This document shows, one piece after another, positions 1-11,300 of a stretch of DNA of 64,000 nt; position 1 is the first letter of the stretch, and the number at the start of each line of letters is the position of its first letter. The stretch comes from Owenia fusiformis. Its lineage: Eukaryota > Annelida > Polychaeta > Sabellida > Oweniidae. The notes below the pieces were generated by a model, which was not told the origin of the DNA, did no database searches, and was given only the letters and a program-made list of their open reading frames with translations. A program made the translations under genes and the position numbers. The stretch covers positions 27,355,248 to 27,419,247 of the forward strand of contig CAIIXF020000003.1 in assembly GCA_903813345.2 (NCBI GenBank). The letters run 5' to 3'.

Positions 1-2031
1 CTCAGCCTCATGTGAATCCATCTGGCAACTGTTTATTGCAATCATAATTATGACATTTGTCTTGTAAGACATCTTGGATAGTGGTAATGAAGCATGATTT
101 TTTCATTGAATAGATGACTTACAACGACACATACTAGTTTTCTACATGATAAAAATCCAAATTCTGCATGAAAAAGTCAAATTCTGTGTGAAATCCCAAA
201 TTCCGTAATAAATTTTGCAAACAAGCAATCATCTGAAATTATCACAAAATTACAGAGAATTCAAATTACGTAACATGTTAGACGTTATCTTTAAGTGCAA
301 AAGGCTCAAAAAAGATTTGAGGATTTTAACCATATTTCACATGGAATCCTCACACCAGTTTCTGATGACAAATGACTGTCTTAGGTGTCAAAGTGAGAGA
401 CAAATATGAGATGAGGTGGTTAACTTGAAAAATCAAGTTTTCCGTGAAATTATGTGCAAAAAAATCAAATTCTGCAAAAATTCTGAAATTTAATATTCTG
501 CGTTTTTTCTGCGGCAACACGGAATCAAAGAATTCTAAAATGTGTGTACCACATGTATGTAAATGGATAATGTCCTTCTCTGTGTCAAAACCATGACATA
601 TATGTCATGAAAAGTTAAAATAAAATATTCTGAAATTCAGTGAATTGAAAATTGAGTTAAATAATCTGGTTGAATGATTATGAGAGGCATAGTAATCCCT
701 CACCCTTGCTAACTTACATCTGTTATAGCATGTGTTGCAATAATACATTGTCCCCATAACACACTACCCTACCACGTGACCACGTTTAAAAGGGAAACAG
801 GGTACAGCTAAGTTGCAAATGGAGGATGTGGGTTTAATTCCATATTTCTGAACGTAAAATACATTTTACATTTATTTCTAGTGTTCTACCAGACATAGAA
901 TTGATTCATCAAGCAGTTTGTAGAATATTGTTAGCAAAAACCACTATAGGCAAAGATAGATTATAGTGGGCGCAGTGAAGCAAAACTTGAATGCAATACA
1001 CGACACATTTCAGTAAATCTATCAACGTACAGGGAGCATGTAAGTTTCCCTTCGAAAATGTTCCATAAATATGTAAAAAAAAACTGTGTGTCATCGTGTT
1101 AGATGTGGATACGTTTTTTAGTATGTTATTCAACTGTATTTTTGTGAATTAATTGTTTTTCTAAAAATCTTATGATGCATAAAAAGTCGTCCCAGAAATG
1201 TATCTTTACTTTGCCGTAAGGCATAACATATTGTGAAACATTTTTCTTCTTGTCACAAAGAGGATAATGTTTGTTTCGAGATGTCTTGTCATGAGCGTTC
1301 CATGAATGAATGCAAAATCACTGGAGCAGATACCATCCAAAAACATCTGACATTCAACATGTCAGATAAGACTATATCGATCTGGTATTAGTTTTTTTAC
1401 AATAATAGAGAAATACGACGTCATATCAGCGCTACAACAAGTCGTGAAGAAATGCTCTCAAGTTGTGGCATGACTGTATTTTGAACAAAATATTTTAAAT
1501 GATCGGTTTTTGAGGACGGTAGTGAATTAGACCATTCAAGGGGTTATATAGAAAGATTCTTCACATGTAGTTCAGGCAATTTTAATTATTCTGAATAGCG
1601 GATAGTCATTAACACTGATAGCGGATAGTCATTTATTATTAACGTGTTCATATTTAATTTCGTTATTTTATTTCAATTTGATACCCTAGTAACACGTATA
1701 ATCTAGCGTTCTTGTTAATTTAATAACTAAAATGCATATACGACCTGAAAGCTTGTGTCTAAATCTACAAAATAATGTTTACTTTATGCCGATTAAATGA
1801 CAATATTGATGACACCTCAAAGAATCAACAGGCGGCCTTTTAGCATTACTTTCACTGTTTGCAACGTAAATGTACATGAGATGGGACATAGTATGTCTGT
1901 ATAATCAACTTACTTTCTCGCTCCCTGTACTATTGAACAATTTACATTCCTTGTACCCTGTATTGATCAACTTTTGCAACTGTGTACCGTGTACTATGAC
2001 ATATCAAATATTTTAAAATTCAAAACGATAT

Positions 2032-2891
2032 TACAGTAAAACCTGTCCGATGGAATACCTCTCTGTAGGGAAAACCTATGAACAAGGAATGCTTTTCAAA
2101 AGAACCAAATATTTTTCCATTGACTTACATGTTAACGGACCCTCTCTGTAGGGAAAACCTGTGAACAGGGAACAAGGAACACTATTTTGGGGCAAATTAT
2201 GAAAATTCACCTGTGAACAAGGAATATGGAATATTGGTGACACTGTATATTCCATTATTTTTCAGAGGTGTGAAAGTCTTAAGCCAATATCTGAATATAG
2301 AAAGCTTGGATTAATATGATTGAGATTAAGATAAGCCAATTGTTTATAAGATGTAGCATCCCACCCACTGTTAATTACCCTGATTTATTTTAAAACTAAT
2401 ACTAATCTGTTTGTTACTTATTATCATGACACCAATTCTCCTTTCAAAAACTTATTACATCAAATCAGTTGTGATAATCTAGGGACTGACACAATCGTTT
2501 TATGGAGATAACAGATAGTAAGTACATGGTCATGTTGAGCATAATCTCTTTAAATCTTTTACTGATCCAACTTCTAGATTATCAATAATATAAAATAGGG
2601 TTGATGAAACTTGAAATTCAGTTCTTAGCAATATATCTCTACACATCATATCAATGATTACATCAACTAGACATCATCAGATGCTAGAAGCAGCTAAAAT
2701 CAACAAGGGGAGAATGTAACCAAGTATGGAGTTGGCATTTGTACAATCAATCAATATATATATATATATATATGCTTATTCGGCAATTTTGAGTTTGCTG
2801 AAAGTGCAGCCCCTCTCTGTAGGGAAAACCTATGAACAAGGAAACTTTCCTCCAGTCCCAATAGCATTCCCTGTTCGCAGGTTTTACTGTA
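2032..2891. mobile_element. pogo/Tigger-like non-autonomous DNA transposon
   Basis: The ends are inverted copies: the left begins TACAGTAAAACCTG and the right ends with its reverse complement, both with TA at the outer edge as expected for Tc1/mariner-superfamily insertions. Inside, the phrase 'ctctctgtagggaaaacct' occurs three times (about 2059, 2131 and 2813), so the subterminal parts are themselves repeated. No transposase ORF is visible. Related copies occur at 26536-26693, as a solo terminus at 9621, and as degenerate pieces near 9280-9340 and 62091. Confidence 0.6.
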
Positions 2892-3479
2892 TTTACATTC
2901 TTTCTTCAACTATCATATAACTTGGAACATGGACTTTACTATTGCACAACTAAAGTTCAGCAAATCTTGGGATATTGTGCAATATTTTCAAAAGTGAAAA
3001 TATTAAATGGCCGGCTGTGTAACAGTTAGCATGTATACAAAACAGTAAATCTACCAAACACATTTGCAACAAACAGCAGGGTGAATTACAAAAAAAAATT
3101 AATTAATTATATTAATTAAGTCCCATGTGTAATTCAAGAATATTCAATTTAACTTGTCAGTGCCTCAAAAGTATAATTTTCTCTAGTAAATGGTATTGTG
3201 AACATCTATTGACTCAAAAAAATATATCATCATCAGCAGAAATGAGTTTTAAAATGGAATAAATTTTAAACTCATGGAGTAAATCAGATAAATATTATGC
3301 GCAAATGCCTACAGGAAAGTACCAAAATGGTTACAGAACACATAACATAACATAACCACCCTTCCCCCACCATTCAAGTACCAATATCACATTCCGAGAC
3401 CATAACACCAAAGGACATTTCATTGTTACTGAAATCATAACAGTAGATCTTGAAGAAAGAATTTAAAATTGACTGCCAA

Positions 3480-4345
3480 TACTCATGATTACATTTTTAC
3501 AAGAAAATGAGCAGCCATCTGCAATATTCCTTCTTGACTAGAGTCCTATGTTTCTAAAGCATCAGCATGTAAAATCTGAACAAAATTCATCAACCAATAT
3601 TTAACTTATCAAATATTGCATTAATGATGAAAAATGGTGGCCATTTCAAAATGAGCAGCCATATTGAAAATGCCTCCTTGAGCAGAGCCTACAATATTTG
3701 GACCAAATCCTATAATTTGGTACACAAACGGTATTGAAGTCTTCAAAAAACATATTGATGAAACATGTTGGCCTTTTTGAAATTCAATGGTCACCTTGAA
3801 TATTGTGGCCTATTGTGGTTCCTTGAGCAGAGCTCCTTTGCCTATAAGATATAAGCCTACAAAATTTGGATCAAATTCCATAATTTGCTCCATAAATGGT
3901 ATTCAAGTCATCATAAAAATAACATATTTTCTGATGGGCAATTTGGAATTCAGTGGTAATCTTGAATATTTTTTCTTGAAAAGAGCTCCTATGTTCCCAG
4001 GTATCAGCATATGAAATTTGAACTAAATCCGTCGACTGGTATTTGAGCAGCAATTTTGAACTAATGGTCAATCAGCCATTTTGAATTGAGTAGCCATCTT
4101 ATATTGAAAATTCCCTCTTGAATAGAGCTGCATGTCCCTACAGCATCAACTGATATTTATGCTATCAAAAATACCTCAAGCAGAGGTCCTAACCTGATAA
4201 GGCATAAGCCTATACAATTTGAACTAAATCATTCAACCGATATTGAGTAATCACCCAGACAAATGAAAGGAGAGATGGATGGACGAACAGACAGACGCAC
4301 CTAGGCCAACAATATGGCCCCACACTATGTGGTGGGGACATTAAA
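3480..4345. repeat. dispersed repeat of degenerate ~150-bp monomers with a hairpin terminus
   Basis: Phrases such as 'gagcagccat', 'ccttgagcagagc' and 'catattttctgatg' recur at roughly 120-170 bp spacing, so the segment looks like diverged tandem monomers. It ends with 'gacagacgcacctaggcc' followed by a terminal hairpin (CCCCAC, loop, GTGGGG) and 'gacatta'. The same terminus occurs at 48785-48872, and related monomers at 40004-40375. The 3' hairpin recalls Helitrons, but no CTRR end was seen, so the class is unassigned. Confidence 0.45.
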
Positions 4346-4510
4346 ATGACATCTTTAATCTTAATCATGGTGTACCAAATTATAAATATTAATGTAATTG
4401 TTGAAGGTGTTATTTTATGCCTCACCTATTTTCAAGCATCCTCTGTCCGTCAGTAGAAGATTTGAAACTTTTAAATCCCTGAAAAGTACAGATGTTTGTA
4501 ATATTTAGAG

Positions 4511-4622
4511 GTTATGTCACTATGACGTGAAATATGCCTGAGTTCTCCCAATATAGGCCGACCTTGGGAGGCTCTATATTTGGGCAAGAACGAAGGCATA
4601 TTTCACGTCATAGTGACATAAC
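4511..4622. repeat. 112-bp near-perfect hairpin (MITE-like)
   Basis: The left arm from 4511 (gttatgtcactatgacgtga) is matched by its reverse complement ending at 4622. The central part also pairs (tctcccaatatag against ctatatttgggca). The arms contain TGACGT-type CRE half-sites. There is no coding content. Confidence 0.7.
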
Positions 4623-5353
4623 TGATGTATTACATGCCTTTGTTCCCATGGTTACTTTGTATCAATGACGTGACGTCATGATATTATCATGGTTATTAAA
4701 GAAATCTAATATCAAAACGAGGTAAGCGGGCTATATCGGGGTAATCGGGCAATATCGGTGGATATAGCTCGCTAACTTTCCCATTGACTTCCATACAAAT
4801 GCTTCGCTAGGTATGTAATACACTATAATATAATACCCTACAATTCACTATAATATAATATACATTGCATAATTTTCGTTATATACAGGTTGGGCCAAAA
4901 CTGGGACACTTATGAATTTTATTTACAAGAGAATTATACAAGTATTATGGCGATATACTGTATACATGATATAGTATAACATTTCAAAGTTGAAGTAATT
5001 ATATGGCTTTTGATGGGTGTATAATTTTACCTGTGTATAATGAAGTTGTCATGGAGATATGTGAGACCCCTACACAGCTGCATGAAGATACATTTCACCT
5101 AGAAAAATATTAAACATCTACCTGTAGGTGAAAAATTGAAAAGTCAATACTTATGATGAACCACTGGTTAATCTAAGGGCATCATGAATTACAAATGATC
5201 AATAAAAGAAAATCAAAGAATATTAAGATGACTAACAAAGAGGAGGTCTGAGCAAAATGACATAAAAATCTTAGAAAAAGGCTCATGATATGAGATAATG
5301 TAGCTATTAGGTATTTCTCTATCTGGTTTAACTTTGGATGTACAATGAAGTAC

Positions 5354-8300
5354 CTGAGCCTCTGAGAATGGAGCTTGCATATTGTCCAGTAGACTTGCCA
5401 GATCTTGTTCACAGTACTCCATCACCAGGAACATACTGCAAGAAATGTAACATGTATATAACGAGAAATATAGCACTTTTGAGATCAGAGACACTTTATA
5501 ATTCAGCATAGGCTGATACATTATTGAAAAACATTTATGACATCAGAGATACTTTTATTACAGTCTGTAACATGTAACTCATTTATGACATCAGAGATAC
5601 TTTTATTACAGTCTGTAACATGTAACTCATTTATGACATCAGAGATACTTTTATTACAGTCTGTAACATTATTGTAACTCATTTATGACATCAGAGATAC
5701 TTTTATTACAGTCTGTAACATGTAACTCATTTATGACATCAGAGATACTTTTATTACAGTCTGTAACATTATTGTAACTCATTTATGACATCAGAGATAC
5801 TTTTATTACAGTCTGTAACATGTAACTCATTTATGACATCAAAGATACTTTTATTACAGTCTGTAACATTATTGTAACTCATTTATGACATCAGAGATAC
5901 TTTTATTGCAGCTTAACATTATTGTGACTCATGAACGTCATCAAAGATTTACAGTGTTGTTACATTATTGTGTGTTATATCATTAATATAAACTGTTATC
6001 AGTTACAATATTCTTAACATATTCTTCAGGTTGGTTATTAAATCACAAAAAACACAGTTTTCTTCTTTACACAACCTTTATTATTTGAAATCCTTGAACG
6101 TTTTTGTAGTGTTTCAATTCAGTTTTATGTGTACAGTTGATAAAGGATCCAGATGGGATATGAAACGATCTGGAATTTCAAATAATAAAGGTTGTGTTTA
6201 GAAGAAAACTGTCTTTGTGATACAGTATTGTGACTCACCTATCTAGACTTTTGCCTACTACAATCTCACGTAGTTCTACAATGTTATCGTGCCTCAGGTT
6301 GAGAAGGATTGTCATCTCTCTAAGACCACTAATCGGAATACCTGAAGAGAACATACTTCATGTATATTATTCACAAATATGTTCAGAAGCAAGTTGGAAG
6401 TTTTATCACAAAATCATTCAAAAACTTGCCTGGAGATTAGCATTTTGGGTGCATCACACACAAAGTATATTGTAACATTGCATGTAAATAATGTTTCTTT
6501 GTATAAATTGTCTGTATTAAAATAGCTTAGACTTTGTGTAGTGTAGTGTAGTGTAGAACAATGTTTTTATTTTGTAATAACTAATATGTCAGAGTATGAC
6601 ATCTTAGGAGTCAATAAAAGATATATATATTATATGAACATATTAAAGAGATATTTGCAAGAGTTTGGTTTTGTAATATATCATATGAATATATCACTGC
6701 CCAAATGTATTCCTCTTAATTAAGACAATATGCAGGGGTTTCATTAGCAGCAGGCAACAGGTGATTTTCACAGGTTGTTTTCACAAAATGGCCTGTTGTT
6801 TTTCAGGGATTTTTCAACATTTCCGTGTTAAATTTATGATTTCTATTAATTTTGCATGTTGTTTTCATTTAAAGCCTGTTTTGGGAAATTCAGTTGAAAC
6901 TCCTATTTTGAATTCTATGCAGCCAGTCCAGAATATTATATCAATTTTTAACAAATGTGACTCTTTTATGTATTTGGATATGGTTCATTGAAGATGAGAT
7001 ACTGTTTTGATATATTCTAATATACTTAAATTACGATTCGTATGTATAAAATTACAACTAAAATTAATGATTTTGTGTAAATATCATTTAACATTATTAA
7101 ATTTGAGAAATTGCTTTTAAATGTAGCTTTGAGCTTAAATGTACATTTCATTCATTTTCCGCCTTTAATCCTTTTCAATACATTTTTTAATACCTGGTGT
7201 AATTTATATGCTTGCCATTCAACCATATCACATATTCAAATTGAATATGAGGAAAATATTGCACTTAAAACTGACATTAGGAAATTCAGTTTGTTGCAAA
7301 TACGTAAGAAAACAGACATTTCAGTTTTGATGACATAATACGGTTAGTATTATTAAAAAAACTCACTAAACCATTGCTTATATTGTTTATGTTCATCAAG
7401 ATTTTTATCAAATCATTTTAATTGACTTTGTAGCTTGTGTTATGAAACGCAATTAAATCTTTAAATTATTTAAATAAAATGTTAATATTTCATGTGAAAA
7501 ATTTTCATTGATGATTTTCATGTGAAGTATTTTTTAAATAAAAATATGACAACTATATGTCATTGTGTTGAGTTAAGTTCATTGAACCTAACCTCACCTA
7601 ACCTAACCAAGTGTTGAATTAGGTTCATTGTCATTGAACTGAGTAAGGTTCTACTGAATATTCAAAGATTTCAAGCTTTACATTTCTAGAACATTACATT
7701 AATGATGATATTCTGGAGTATTGTGACCATGCTACCTCTTTTGGTATCCTCACAGACCACACCAGCTTACGGTAGGGCATAGACTTATATCCAAATAAAT
7801 AAATATCCATTAAAAAAGTATAATAACAAATAAAGATAAGGACTCTTTTATACCATCAATGAATCTGAATTTATTCCATTTCAGAATTTACAGGAGAAAA
7901 TGGTAAGTACCATGTCATCATGTGCATGTATTGATTTATATCAAATAACTTCATGTCTTATTTCAAAAATAATATTCAAATTGACAATGATAAAAACAAG
8001 CTAAATCTATGTTTTAGATTAAGTGCTTTTTAAAGTAATTTAAGGCTGGACTAGCATTGGAACTCTCTGTTATAGCAGATCCTACCAATTAAAACATTAC
8101 TAATCAATAAAATCCCTTGTCATTTTGAAAATGTTATGACAGAAACATCGGTAACTAAGTACCATTCCATCTTGAGCAGAGTCCTATATAAATTAAATGG
8201 CTACATTGAAATTATTTTTTGAGCATGGCTCAGTGGCAGAGAGAGTCAAGGTTACCAATATCGCTCTTGGCCCGGGTTCGATGCCCGGTTCAGACAAGTT

Positions 8301-11300
8301 TGTTTGTGCGTTATGTAATTCTGGGTGTTTGACTGAGTGGTTCACGACTCGTGTACCTGTATGTCTGTGTACCTGTGCACATAAAAGAAAACAGGGCTCC
8401 TCCAAGGAGGGGTTTCTGGCTCTATCTTCGAGTGTAAAATACGTAAAATACGGAATATACCAATGAGGTATTGCTCGCCAAATATGGCTGTAACCAAGAT
8501 ATAATAATAATAATAATGATTGAACTGCTTCTCCATATTCCTATAAACTGTGAAATAATGATAATGTCCCTAAACTTTTTTATCTATAGGTGTGGACTCA
8601 TGGGGAAAAAAGAATCCTCTGTGTGACACGGGAACCCAACAATCTCCCATTGACATCATCCATGAAAATGCTGTCATCAATCCTTTCCTATACACTCTTC
8701 AATTTTATAACTTTGACACCAAATTACGAAACAATGTAGTGAATGTTGGCAATAAAGGTAAGACTAATTTACACAATTTCTTTAAGTATAATTCATTTTA
8801 ATTAAAGGGGCAACAAGGACTGTGGAGAGAAAATTCGAATATTTTTATTCTTTCTGAGCTATCAGGTCAATATTTGGCTTAACACCTTCTTTGACATACC
8901 TATTTTCATAAAATATACATATAAACTATCAATTTTAGCATTAAGAAGTGTGAATTCAGATCAAGGCTTCTATAAAGGGAGTCCCACTTATAGATTTTTA
9001 AGATCCACCACGTTTCAAGAGGAATATCAGCTGAAATAATGTTCATCCAGGGGGTTTAAGAATTGTAGATAAAGAAAATATATGTAAGTCTTGATGAAAT
9101 ATCCAAACTTAAATATATTTTGACTCTGGTCTATGATCGTGCCCCCCCCCCTGCACTGATTGTTGCACCTTTAATCTCAAAATCACACAATGCACACATA
9201 GAAAATGTACATGAGTGGGTGACACTTCCAGAAAGTGTATTTTCCCAATAAAAATTATAAAAAGTTTGGTACTTCTAAAAAGTGTTCCACTTGGAGGTGC
9301 TCCACTTATAAAGGTGTTCCACTTTACAGGTTTCACTTTAACAATTATGTGGTACGGTACGGTATTCATAAAATACACTGGTACAAGGATCTCATGCATT
9401 CTTCAAAAACTTATAATAAATGTACATCATATACAACTTATACAAATTCACTATTTCCAGTGAGGATTGTTATTGGAGAAAATCAACATCTTTATCTATA
9501 TAACGGTGGTCTCCCAGGAAGATATAGAGTGGGCGAATTGTTTATCTTTTGGCCAGCCATGCACCTTCTGGACAGAAAACGTGCAGACTTGGAGGTCAAT
9601 AAAGAAATCTGATTTATATGTACAGTAAAACCTGTCTAATTGTTTGATGTTGGCAATTTCAAATGACTGATTGATTAAAGAAAGATTCGAAGAAGGATAA
9701 CATATTTTCAAAAATGTTTTGCCTAAGGTTCCTTTATTTCTAATCATTCCATTTTCTAAAAAACGTAATATAAAACCTAATTGAAATCTGCAAAAAGGGA
9801 ATCAAAAAAACCATAGGATTAGTTATGAATACATCTGGGAAAACTTTCCACACATCATTAGATTCAAATTGTCAATTCATCTTTGAATTTTTAATCTACC
9901 ATTATTGAACTGATATACAGGATACCTCATTCTTAGTTTTCTCAACTTCTTTTATAGCTGATGATCTTAGCATATAATGCTGACTTGTACAAGACTTTGG
10001 GTGAAGCAATAGTGAAGAAAGATGGAGTAACTACATTTAGTGTTCTCTACAAGGTTAGGATATTTCTTTTTGAGCGATTTATGTCTACATTTCTACTAAC
10101 AAGGATCACTGTGACTTTTCATTATTTTTGGAGTTTATTCTCGAAATACAATTTTAGTTAATTCACATCTCATTTTTTGAAACAGGTATCTTCGGCAGAG
10201 AACCCAGTCTTGGAACCACTAATATCTACAGTCAGCAAAATCAGAGAGTTTGGTATATGGCAATTATAATATATATTAGGTTATGTAAAATGAAAATCCA
10301 TTTTCCTTTTTTAATACAGGGTGAGCCAAAATATAAGTAATTTTTGGAACAATTAAGCCTTATTCAATGTTTATTCATTCAACCAAGTTTCATAAGTCTA
10401 TTTCTTATAGTTACAATTTTATGGCCACTTTACAAAATAACATGCTCCAAATGCTGGTCTTGTCTTATTGGAGACATACTAGAACGCATCGGGTGAAGTT
10501 TGTTGACTACACGCTCACAGATATATTGTAAAATTTTCCTAGTCATCTCTTTTTTCAGCTCTCTGATGCTTCTAGTATTGTAAGTTTACATATTATCTTT
10601 TAAATAGCCCAAAATTTAATTAAATAATTAATGTTTTGTAAAATGGCTATAAAATTGTAACATTGAAAACAGACCAATGAAACTTAGAAGAATGAAAGAA
10701 CATCGGACAAGGTTCAAATATGACTTAAAACCCATACTAAATGACTGAGTAACTAAGATTTGTTTGGGTTACCTTTTTTGACTTACCCCGAGTATCACCA
10801 CTTTCTTCATGATTTAATTGTATTCATTAAAACACAGACTTTTTCCTAATCCTCATAATTGTTAAAGACTTGAACTGTTTTGAATTTTTGAAAGATGACC
10901 CTCTGTCTCTCATAAATGATATTAGTTGTCAGAAAGTTAAAAACTTTAGTTTATGATTGTATGCCTGCATTATATATCGATTTATCTTAAGGTAGTGAAG
11001 TCAAAATAGAGAGTGGCTTAAGGGTTGAGGATCTCATACCAGCAAGTGCAAGTTCCAACTATTACCACTATGACGGCAGTATCCCACATACACCATGTCT
11101 AGAGACAATAAAATGGTACATCTTTGCTGACTACATGTACCTCTCAGAAGAACAGGTCAGTAGATTGCACATCAAAGATGCAAGGCATACTCTGGAACCT
11201 AAAACCTCTATACCATAAAGTAAACCAGGCATAAACACATTTGCGAGTCCTCGTGGAGAAAGAAGTCCTTAATGTGAATTCTACATCACTTTTAGCTAGG

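Larger units (their letters stand above)
1..5353. other. CDK10 downstream intron, no exons recognised
   Basis: I see no convincing exon here on either strand. Since CDK10 exon 5 ends at 5354 with a good donor, this stretch is most simply the next CDK10 intron. The remaining kinase exons (HRD and DFG motifs) were looked for on the minus strand and not seen, so they should lie beyond the left edge. The stretch holds a pogo-like element (2032-2891), a short TA microsatellite near 2752-2773, a monomeric dispersed repeat (about 3480-4345) and a hairpin (4511-4622). Around 130-530 the phrase 'aaattctgc' recurs several times, suggesting an old degenerate repeat. Confidence 0.5.

Noticed and set aside
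1-5353. Search for CDK10 catalytic-loop and DFG exons
   Set aside because: No minus-strand segment reading HRDLK or DFG was found, so the exons are assumed to lie outside the window.
8221-8300. tRNA gene
   Set aside because: A and B boxes are present, but no acceptor stem or full cloverleaf; a SINE head. The same applies to 36180-36240 and 57110-57190.
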